From the NCBI RefSeq assembly GCF_022761125.1, contig NZ_JAKWJR010000005.1, positions 124,001 through 188,000 on the forward strand: 64,000 bases of DNA. Reading direction: 5' to 3'. The notes below the pieces were generated by a model. That model was not told the DNA's origin, searched no databases, and saw only the letters and a list, made by a program, of their open reading frames with translations. This document shows, in pieces, positions 50,072 through 57,223 of this stretch. Numbering within the stretch: position 1 is the stretch's first letter; each line of letters opens with the position of its first letter. The position numbers were made by a program, and so were the translations under genes. The stretch comes from Nocardioides sp. SR21. GTDB taxonomy: Bacteria > Actinomycetota > Actinomycetes > Propionibacteriales > Nocardioidaceae.

Positions 50072-51535
50072 TCAGTGCCCGACGAGCACCGCCGGGTCGA
50101 CCTGGTGCTCGATCTTCTTGCGGGGCAGGAAGAACGCGGGGATCAGGACCAGCGCGACCATGACGGTCGCGACGACGAAGACGTCGCCGAACGCGTCGGC
50201 CGTCCCGGCCGGGGTCGGGGCGGAGTCCTCGAGGCCGTTGGTGAGCAGCACCGTGAAGACCGCGGTACCGATCGAGGCCGCGACCTGCTGGATCATGTTC
50301 ATCAGCGTGGAGCCGCGGGCGATGGTGTGCTCGCGCAGGGTCGCCAGCGCCGCGGACATGATCGGCATCATGGTGCCGCCCATGCCGAGGCCCATGATGA
50401 ACAGCGACAGCAGCAGGAACGAGTACGACGTGGTGTCGGTCAGCGTCGCGAACATCGCCATGCCGGCGGTGATCACGAGGATGCTGGTGATCACGATCTT
50501 GCCGGGGCCGATCTTGTCGGCGAGCACGCCGGCGATCGGCATCGTGATCATGGCGCCGAGGCCCTGCGGGGCGAGCAGCAGGCCGGCGTCCATGGCCTCC
50601 TCGCCGCGGACCAGCTGGAAGTACTGCGGGAACAGCAGGCCGGCACCGAAGAACGAGATCGCGAACAGCGACATCGCGATGATCGCGACCGTCATGTTGC
50701 GGTTCTGGAACAGGCGCAGGTCGACGAGCGGGTGCAGGTTGCGGCGGTTCAGCGCCCACGGCACGAACGCGATGATCAGCACGATGCCGAGGGCGGCCGG
50801 GCCCAGGACCTTGGTGGCGAACACGGTGCCGGTCTCGGGGATCGTCGAGACGCCGTACAGGAAGAGCGCGAGACCCGGCGAGAGCAGCACCATGCCGAGC
50901 CAGTCGAACGACTCCGACGGCTCGACGTGGTCCTTCGGCAGCACGATCGCGGCGTAGATGATCGCGGCGACGCCGATCGGGACGTTGATGAGGAAGATCC
51001 AGTGCCAGCTGGCGGTGTCGATCAGCCAGCCGCCGAGGATCGGACCGAAGATCGGGCCGAGCAGCATCGGGATGCCCATGATCGCCATCACCCGGCCGAC
51101 CCGCTCGGGGCCGGCGGCACGGGTCAGGATCGTCATGCCGAGCGGCATCAGCATGCCGCCGCCGAGACCCTGGACGACGCGGAAGGCGACCAGCATCGGC
51201 AGCGTGGTCGCCAGCGCGCAGAGCGCGGAGCCGGCCACGAACAGCACGATCGCGAGCAGGTAGAGACGCTTGGTGCCGAACCGGTCCGCCGCCCAGCCGG
51301 TCAGCGGGATCACCGCGGCGAGAGCCAGCGTGTAGCCGGTCATCGTCCACGCGACCTGCGCGGGAGTCGCGTCGAACTCCTGCTGGAAGGTCTGCATGGC
51401 GACGGTCACGACGGTGATGTCGAGGATCGACATGATCGCGCCGAGGACGACGACGCCGGCGACCGCGATGACGCCCTTGTCGAGCTTGTCCGAGGGGCCG
51501 CCGGTGGGGGCAGGGGCTTGGGTCTGCGTACTCAC
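50072..51535 (-). CDS. MFS transporter, DHA2 family (EmrB/QacA-type)
   Basis: 487 residues from GTG 51535. SILDITVVTVAMQTFQQEFD in helix 1, TGYTLALAAVIPLTGWAADR with FGTKRLY (motif A), QGLGGGMLMPLGMTILTRAA (motif C) and 14 predicted helices mark a drug-proton antiporter. It is a different lineage from the MFS protein at 30818-32206. The substrate is unknown. Its TGA stop is formed at the edge of the R1-associated string CAGCTC. Confidence 0.92.
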   Translation of the reverse strand: MSTQTQAPAPTGGPSDKLDKGVIAVAGVVVLGAIMSILDITVVTVAMQTFQQEFDATPAQVAWTMTGYTLALAAVIPLTGWAADRFGTKRLYLLAIVLFVAGSALCALATTLPMLVAFRVVQGLGGGMLMPLGMTILTRAAGPERVGRVMAIMGIPMLLGPIFGPILGGWLIDTASWHWIFLINVPIGVAAIIYAAIVLPKDHVEPSESFDWLGMVLLSPGLALFLYGVSTIPETGTVFATKVLGPAALGIVLIIAFVPWALNRRNLHPLVDLRLFQNRNMTVAIIAMSLFAISFFGAGLLFPQYFQLVRGEEAMDAGLLLAPQGLGAMITMPIAGVLADKIGPGKIVITSILVITAGMAMFATLTDTTSYSFLLLSLFIMGLGMGGTMMPIMSAALATLREHTIARGSTLMNMIQQVAASIGTAVFTVLLTNGLEDSAPTPAGTADAFGDVFVVATVMVALVLIPAFFLPRKKIEHQVDPAVLVGH

Positions 51536-51624
51536 CGAAAGAGGCTAGGTGGCTCCGCCGACAGGTTCATCCGACTTTCGTCTCCGGCGGACGTGGGCTC
51601 GGTCACCCCCGGAGTGCAAAGTGG

Positions 51625-52113
51625 CTACTGAGCGAGGGTCTCGATCGCGTCGACGAGACGCGGGTCCTGGGGCTCCACGCGGGGGGAGTACCGGGCGATG
51701 ACGGTGCCGTCGGCGGCGATGAGGAACTTCTCGAAGTTCCAGGTGACGTCGCCGGCCTCGCCGTTCTCGTTGGGGGCGTCGACCAGGCCGCGGTAGATCT
51801 CGTGCCGGTCGTCGCCGTTCACGTCGATCTTCTCGGTCATCGGGAACGTCACGCCGTACGTCGCCGAGCAGAACTCGGCGATCTCCTCCGAGGTGCCCGG
51901 CTCCTGCCCCATGAACTGGTTGCAGGGCAGGCCGACCACGGTGAAGCCGCGCGCGGCGTAGCGCTCCTGCAGCTCCTCGAGGCCGGCGTACTGCGGCGTG
52001 AGCCCGCACTTGCTGGCCACGTTGACCAGGAGCGCCGGCTTGCCGCCGGTCAGGTCGCCGAGGGTGGTCGGGGTGCCGTCGAGCCGCGCGATGGGCGTCG
52101 AGAGGATGCTCAT
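51625..52113 (-). CDS. Glutathione peroxidase-family thiol peroxidase
   Basis: 162 residues from ATG 52113. LLVNVASKCGLTPQYAGLEE holds the peroxidatic Cys 36, followed by VVGLPCNQFMGQEPGTSEEI and WNFEKFLIAADGTVIARYSP, giving the Cys-Gln-Trp/Asn catalytic set. The Cys in place of selenocysteine and the second Cys in LPCNQF or EFCSA indicate a thioredoxin-dependent peroxidase, as usual in bacteria without glutathione. Confidence 0.93.
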   Translation of the reverse strand: MSILSTPIARLDGTPTTLGDLTGGKPALLVNVASKCGLTPQYAGLEELQERYAARGFTVVGLPCNQFMGQEPGTSEEIAEFCSATYGVTFPMTEKIDVNGDDRHEIYRGLVDAPNENGEAGDVTWNFEKFLIAADGTVIARYSPRVEPQDPRLVDAIETLAQ

Positions 52114-52148
52114 GCCCCCGAGCCTAGGGAACGGCGCCACGCCGTCGG

Positions 52149-52439
52149 TCAGCGGCGCACCAGAGCGAGACGCCAGGCCTCCGGGCCGCGGTCGAGGTAC
52201 TCCACGGCGTAGCGGCCGGGCGTCTCGGCCTCGACCTGCTGCAGCAGCGGGACGGGGTCGTGCGGAGCGACCAGCACCAGGCCCGCGCCGGGCGCCAGCG
52301 AGCCGAGCGCGCCCTTGATCGTCGCGTGCCGGATCGCGTGCGGGATCGCGCGAGCGTCGAGCTCCGGCAGCGCGGTGTCCGCCTCGTGGCAGCCGCAGCC
52401 GCTGGTCTCGGTGAGGCCCAGGTCGGGTCCGATCGTCAT
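52149..52439 (-). CDS. DUF2249 domain protein, 96 aa
   Basis: An N-terminal CGCHEADTALPELDARAIPH and GSLAPGAGLVLVAPHDPVPL, closing with YLDRGPEAWRLALVRR, the single DUF2249/SirA-like fold. Such proteins often accompany nitrogen-oxide and hemerythrin genes; the molecular role is unknown. It is divergent from the winged-helix regulator of the nitrite reductase cluster. Confidence 0.85.
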   Translation of the reverse strand: MTIGPDLGLTETSGCGCHEADTALPELDARAIPHAIRHATIKGALGSLAPGAGLVLVAPHDPVPLLQQVEAETPGRYAVEYLDRGPEAWRLALVRR

Positions 52440-52479
52440 CTCGTCTCCAATGTCACATCCCGATCGGCTGACCGGGCCC

Positions 52480-52500
52480 GATCATTTTGGCACAATGATC
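52480..52500. promoter_or_regulatory. Dyad GATCATT-TTGGCAC-AATGATC over the regulator start codon
   Basis: Perfect 7-bp arms around 7 bases. The right arm contains the ATG at 52495, so binding would block both the divergent promoters and translation start. Likely operator for the winged-helix regulator itself or for an FNR/NO-type factor. Confidence 0.55.
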
Positions 52501-53190
52501 TCCGTGGAAAATAACGAGCGGGAGAGACGTGGGCCACGTCCGGCCCGGACCGCCAGCGGACGCCGGCTCTCGCCGACCCGCGCCGCGCTGCTCGAGACCC
52601 TGCAGGTGCAGCCCGAGCCGACCAGCCTCCCGGCCCTGGTGAAGACCACCGGCCTGCACGACAACACCGTGCGCGAGCACCTCGAGGGCCTGCGCCGCAG
52701 CGGGCTGGTGCGCCGTACGAAGGCGCCGGCGACGGGACGCGGCCGTCCGCGCTGGCTCTACGAGGCCACCCCGCACAGCCACGAGGACCCGCGGCCCGAG
52801 TACGCCGGCCTGGCGGCTGCCCTCGCCGCGGTGATCGTCCGCACCAGCCCGGAGCCCGCCGCCGAGGCCCGCCGAGCGGGCGCCGACTGGGGCCGCCGAC
52901 TGGCCGCCGGGACGGCTCCGGCCGAGAGCGCCGAGGCCGCGCGCCGCGGCGTCACGGCGATCTTCGAGGACATGGGCTTCGAGCCGGAGGCGGACGCCGA
53001 CGTGCGCGAGCTGCGACTCACCCGCTGCCCGCTGCTCGAGGCCGCGCACCAGGAGCCGGACGTCGTCTGCTCCGTGCACCTCGGCATCGCCCAGGGCGCG
53101 CTCGAGCGGTACGACGCCCCGACCGACGGGCTCGAGCTGCTGCCGTTCGTCGAGCCCGGCGCCTGCCTGCTGAGGCTGGGCCGGCCGTGA
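52495..53190 (+). CDS. Winged-helix transcriptional regulator with C-terminal Cys/His motif
   Basis: 231 residues from ATG 52495; GTG 52504 would free the operator and is a serious alternative. HTH: LSPTRAALLETLQVQPEPTS, LVKTTGLHDNTVREHLEGLR, RSGLVRRTKAPATGRGRPRW. The C-terminal part has TRCPLLEAAHQEPDVVCSVH with Cys 178, Cys 192 and His 195, a metal- or Fe-S-binding pattern as in SufR/ArsR-type sensors. It overlaps the NnrS-like gene by four bases and heads the nitrite reductase operon, so it is probably its NO- or oxygen-responsive regulator (inference). Confidence 0.82.
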   Translation: MISVENNERERRGPRPARTASGRRLSPTRAALLETLQVQPEPTSLPALVKTTGLHDNTVREHLEGLRRSGLVRRTKAPATGRGRPRWLYEATPHSHEDPRPEYAGLAAALAAVIVRTSPEPAAEARRAGADWGRRLAAGTAPAESAEAARRGVTAIFEDMGFEPEADADVRELRLTRCPLLEAAHQEPDVVCSVHLGIAQGALERYDAPTDGLELLPFVEPGACLLRLGRP

Positions 53191-54257
53191 CCGTCGCCGC
53201 GCCGTCGCGGGCCGCCACCTGGCGGCCGCTGCTCGTCGTGCCGGCCGGCCTGTCGCTGCTCGCCGGCCTCGACGCCGCGCTGCTGCTCCTCGACCTGCCC
53301 GCGCCGGTCGACACCGAGCGGCTGCCCCAGGTGCACGGCGTGCTGCTCGTGCTCGGCTTCGTCGGCACCCTGATCGCCCTCGAGCGCGCGGTGGCGCTCG
53401 GCCGGCCCCTCGGACTCGCGGCGCCGGCGCTCCTCGGGGCCGGTGCCGTGCTGACCCTCTCGCCGGCTCCCCTGCGCGCGGGTCAGCTCGTGCTGGTCGC
53501 GGGCACCGCGGCGCTGGTCGCGGTGTACGTCCCGCTCTGGCGCCGGCAGCACGACGAGGCGGTGCTGGTGCAGACGCTCGGCGCCGTCGTCGCCACCGGC
53601 GCCGCGGTCCTCTGGGCCGGCGGGGTCGACGTACCCACCCTGCTGCCGTGGCTGGTCGCGTTCGTCGTGCTCACCATCGCCGGGGAGCGGCTCGAGCTGG
53701 CCCGGCTGGCGATGGGGCCGACCGCCGGGCCGGTGCTCGTCCTGCTCTCGACCGCACTGGCGGCGGCCGTCGTCGCCTCGCTCCTGGTCCCGCGCGCCGG
53801 ATCGGTGCTCCTCGGCGCGGCCCTCGCCGTCCTGACCGGGTGGCTGGCGAAGCACGACGTCGCGCGCCGTACCGTCCGGTCCACCGGGCTGCCGCGCTAC
53901 ATGGCGGTCTGCATGCTCGCCGGCTACGCCTGGGCGGGCGTCGCGGCCGCGACCTGGCTGCTGTCCGGCGCGGTCACCGACGGCGCGCGGTACGACGCGG
54001 TGGTTCATGCGGTCTTCCTCGGCTTCACCCTGTCGATGGTGATGGCGCACGCGCCGGTGATCCTGCCGGCGGTGACCGGCCGGCAGGTGCGGTACGGCCC
54101 GGTGCTGTACGCCCCGGTCGCGCTCCTGCACGCCTCCCTGCTGGTGCGGATCTGGCTCGGCGATGGCCTCGACGTACCCCATGCCTGGCAGGTCGGTGCG
54201 GTGCTCAACATCGTGGCGGTGCTGGGCTTCCTCGGTGTGGCCGGGACGCGCGGATGA
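53187..54257 (+). CDS. NnrS-like polytopic membrane protein, 356 aa
   Basis: GTG 53187, overlapping the regulator stop. About ten helices, with conserved His in LPQVHGVLLVLGFVGTLIAL and in VVHAVFLGFTLSMVMAHAPV followed by ILPAVTGRQVRYGPV, a pattern resembling NnrS-type haem/copper membrane proteins linked to NO tolerance. The exact function is unknown. Coupled by overlap (ATGA) to the nitrite reductase gene and probably works with it at the membrane. Confidence 0.72.
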   Translation: MTVAAPSRAATWRPLLVVPAGLSLLAGLDAALLLLDLPAPVDTERLPQVHGVLLVLGFVGTLIALERAVALGRPLGLAAPALLGAGAVLTLSPAPLRAGQLVLVAGTAALVAVYVPLWRRQHDEAVLVQTLGAVVATGAAVLWAGGVDVPTLLPWLVAFVVLTIAGERLELARLAMGPTAGPVLVLLSTALAAAVVASLLVPRAGSVLLGAALAVLTGWLAKHDVARRTVRSTGLPRYMAVCMLAGYAWAGVAAATWLLSGAVTDGARYDAVVHAVFLGFTLSMVMAHAPVILPAVTGRQVRYGPVLYAPVALLHASLLVRIWLGDGLDVPHAWQVGAVLNIVAVLGFLGVAGTRG

Positions 54258-56770
54258 GCCGGGGCTTCTCCCCGTGGCGGGACCTGCCGGCGATCGCCTG
54301 GCTAGCCGCGATCCCGGTCGTCGCGTTCGCGCACCCGTGGATCCCCGAGCCGCGCTGGCTGCTGCTGCACCTGCTGCTGCTCGGTGCGGTCACCCACTCG
54401 ATCGTCGTGTGGAGCCAGCACTTCACCGACGCGCTGCTGCACGTCCCGTCGACGCCGCGCCCGCGGCTGCTGGCGCTGCTCGCGTTCGGCTCGGTCGCGG
54501 TCATGGCCGGCACCCAGACCGCGGTGTGGCCGCTCACGCTCGCCGGCGCGGCGGCTGTCGCGAGCGCCGTGCTGTGGCACGCCGTCCGGCTGACCGGCCA
54601 GCTGCGCCGCGCGCTGCCCGCGCGGTTCGCCGGGGTGGTCCGCTACTACGTCGCCGCCGCTGCGCTGCTGCCCGTCGGCGCCACCCTCGGCGTGCTGCTC
54701 GCCCGCGGCCTCCCGGACCCGTGGCACGAGCGGGTGCTGCTCGCGCACGTCGCGGTGAACCTCCTCGGCTGGGTCGGCCTCACCGTCGCGGGCACCGTCG
54801 TCACGCTCTGGCCGACGATGCTCCGCACCCGGCTCGGCGCGGGCTCCGACGCGGCCCTGCAGCGCGCGCTCCCGGTCCTCCTCGCCGGCGTCCTCGTGAC
54901 CGCCGGCGCCAGCGTGCTCGGCCTCGGGGTGCTCGCCGCCGCCGGGCTGGCGGCATACGTGGGCGGCGCGGTGCTGCTCGGCGTACCCCTCGTCGAGGCC
55001 GCGCGCCGCAAGCCCCCGACCAGCCACCCGGCCTGGTCGCTCGGCGCCGGCCTGCTGTGGTTGCTCGGCTGCCTGGTCGCCTGGGCGGCGATCCTCGCGA
55101 CCTCCGGCGAAGGGGCCGGCGAGGGGGTCGGCGAGCGGTTCGGCGTGCTGGTGCCGTTCCTGGCCGTCGGCTTCGCGGCCCAGGTGCTGCTCGGCGCGAT
55201 GGGCTACCTGATCCCGATGGCGCTCGGCGGTGGCGCGACGGCGGTGCGCGCCGCCAACGAGGTCCTCGACCGGGGCGGTGCGTTCCGCGTCGTCGCGGTG
55301 AACCTCGGTCTGCTCGTGTGCCTCCTGCCTGCGCCCAGCGCCGTGGTCGCCGGCTGCTCCCTGGTCGTGCTGCTCGCGCTGGCGGCCTCGCTCCCGCTCG
55401 TGGTCCTGGCGATCCGGGCCTCCCGGCGACGCCGGCCGACGGCCCGCGTCGGGGGCCGCGGCCGCTCCCTCGGGTCGGCCGTCGCCGGCGCGTCCGTCGT
55501 GCTGCTCGTGGTCGCGGCCGGAGTCGCGGTCGACCCCGGCGCACTCGGCTCCGGAAACGTGGTCTCGGCCGCCGCCGGCGTGGCGCCGACCGGGCACACG
55601 ACCACGGTCCGCGTCGAGGCCGCCGACATGCGGTTCGTCCCGGCCGAGGTCGACGTACCCGCCGGTGACCGGCTGGTCATCGAGGTCGTGAACACCGACA
55701 ACCAGCTGCACGACCTGGTGCTCGAGACCGGCGTCGACTCCGGACGGCTGGCGCCGGGTGAGGAGACCAGCGTCGACGTCGGCGTGGTCGGCCGCGCCCT
55801 CGACGGCTGGTGCTCGCTGGTCGGCCACCGGCAGATGGGCATGACGCTGCGGGTCAACGTGACCGACGGCGACCACCACCTGCACCACCTGGACACGCCC
55901 GAGTCCGACCACGACGCGGTCGACGCCGAGCTGCCACCGCTGCGCGGTCACGGGCCACAGACCCACCGGGTGACGATGACGGTCGGCGAGGTCGAGCGCG
56001 AGGTCGCCCCCGGCGTGACCCAGCGGCTGTGGACGTACGACGGCCAGGCGCCGGGGCCGGTCCTCCACGGCCGCGTCGGTGACCGCTTCGTCGTGACGCT
56101 CGTGAACGACGGGACGATCGGGCACTCGATCGACTTCCACGCGGGCGCCCTCGCCCCGGACCGCCCGATGCGCACCCTGGAGCCGGGGCAGTCGCTGACC
56201 TACCGCTTCACGGCCCGGCGCGCGGGCGTGTGGATGTACCACTGCTCGACGATGCCGATGTCGGTGCACATCGCCAACGGCATGTTCGGCGCGGTCGTGA
56301 TCGAGCCGCGCGACCTCGCGCCGGTCGACCGCACCTACCTGCTCGTCCAGAGCGAGCAGTACCGCGGACCCGAGACCGTCGATGCCGACAAGATCGCCGC
56401 CGAGGATCCGGACGCCGTGGTCTTCAACGGCTACCCGAACCAGTACGACGCCGACCCGCTGCGGGTCGACGCCGGCGACCGGCTGCGGATCTGGGTGCTG
56501 GACGCCGGACCCAACCGGGCGACGAGCTTCCACGTGGTCGGCGGGCAGTTCACGACGACGTACGCCGAAGGTGCCTACCTGCTGCGCGAGGGCCCCGAGG
56601 TCGACGGCGGCGCCCAGGCGCTCGCCCTGATGCCGGCGCAGGGCGGGTTCGTCGAGCTCGAGCTGGACGAGCCCGGCCACTACCCGTTCGTCTCGCACGT
56701 GATGGTCGACGCGGAGCGCGGCGCCCACGGGGTCATCGAGGTCGCCGAGGCACGGGACCTTCGTCCCTGA
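54254..56770 (+). CDS. nirK: Membrane-anchored copper nitrite reductase (NirK-like) with extra cupredoxin domain
   Basis: 838 residues from ATG 54254. About eleven N-terminal helices (1-430) resemble the NnrS-like protein encoded upstream. A first cupredoxin domain follows with His 486, Cys 520, His 525 and Met 528 (type 1 copper). Then the NirK core: HSIDFH at 624-629, YHCSTMPMSVH at 662-672, Met 677, His 760 (SFHVVGG) and His 815. These match the type 1 ligands (His/Cys/His/Met), type 2 ligands (three His) and the catalytic Asp and His of copper nitrite reductases. It should reduce nitrite to NO outside the membrane, with the extra cupredoxin feeding electrons (inference). Confidence 0.9.
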   Translation: MSRGFSPWRDLPAIAWLAAIPVVAFAHPWIPEPRWLLLHLLLLGAVTHSIVVWSQHFTDALLHVPSTPRPRLLALLAFGSVAVMAGTQTAVWPLTLAGAAAVASAVLWHAVRLTGQLRRALPARFAGVVRYYVAAAALLPVGATLGVLLARGLPDPWHERVLLAHVAVNLLGWVGLTVAGTVVTLWPTMLRTRLGAGSDAALQRALPVLLAGVLVTAGASVLGLGVLAAAGLAAYVGGAVLLGVPLVEAARRKPPTSHPAWSLGAGLLWLLGCLVAWAAILATSGEGAGEGVGERFGVLVPFLAVGFAAQVLLGAMGYLIPMALGGGATAVRAANEVLDRGGAFRVVAVNLGLLVCLLPAPSAVVAGCSLVVLLALAASLPLVVLAIRASRRRRPTARVGGRGRSLGSAVAGASVVLLVVAAGVAVDPGALGSGNVVSAAAGVAPTGHTTTVRVEAADMRFVPAEVDVPAGDRLVIEVVNTDNQLHDLVLETGVDSGRLAPGEETSVDVGVVGRALDGWCSLVGHRQMGMTLRVNVTDGDHHLHHLDTPESDHDAVDAELPPLRGHGPQTHRVTMTVGEVEREVAPGVTQRLWTYDGQAPGPVLHGRVGDRFVVTLVNDGTIGHSIDFHAGALAPDRPMRTLEPGQSLTYRFTARRAGVWMYHCSTMPMSVHIANGMFGAVVIEPRDLAPVDRTYLLVQSEQYRGPETVDADKIAAEDPDAVVFNGYPNQYDADPLRVDAGDRLRIWVLDAGPNRATSFHVVGGQFTTTYAEGAYLLREGPEVDGGAQALALMPAQGGFVELELDEPGHYPFVSHVMVDAERGAHGVIEVAEARDLRP

Positions 56771-56803
56771 CCACCACGGGCCGGAACGGACCAGGATGGG
56801 CCC

Positions 56804-57223
56804 ATGCTCACCGGGACCGTTGCCGATGTCGTCGTCCGACTGCCCAAGACCCTGCCGCTGACCACGACGGTCGCGGAGGCCCGGGCCGAGCTCGCCGACG
56901 AGCACATGCACATGCTGCTGCTGACCGCGGGCGGCTTCCTGATGGGCACACTCGTGCGCTCCGACCTGGCCCAGGTCGACAACGACGCCGACCTGGCGCT
57001 CGTGTACTCGTCCCTGAGCGGGCGCACCGTGCCGCCGTCGGTCAACGCCGAGGTGATGCGCCGGGTCCTGGTCGCCAGCGGCGACCGGCGCCGCGCCGTC
57101 GTCGACCGGGAGGGTCGGCTGCTCGGGCTGCTGTGCCTCAAGCGCCGGCTGAGCGGGTTCTGCAGCGACCGTGACGTGGCCGCCCGGGCACGGAGGGTGG
57201 CCCCGGCTAGTTTCTCTGCGTGA
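56804..57223 (+). CDS. CBS domain protein, 139 aa
   Basis: ATG 56804. Two CBS-type halves: TVADVVVRLPKTLPLTTTVA with AEARAELADEHMHMLLLTAG, and the second with NAEVMRRVLVASGDRRRAVV and DREGRLLGLLCLKRRLSGFC. A single tandem pair with no enzyme attached; such proteins bind adenine nucleotides and act as sensors. The stop overlaps the SNF2 start by four bases. The partner is unknown. Confidence 0.85.
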   Translation: MLTGTVADVVVRLPKTLPLTTTVAEARAELADEHMHMLLLTAGGFLMGTLVRSDLAQVDNDADLALVYSSLSGRTVPPSVNAEVMRRVLVASGDRRRAVVDREGRLLGLLCLKRRLSGFCSDRDVAARARRVAPASFSA

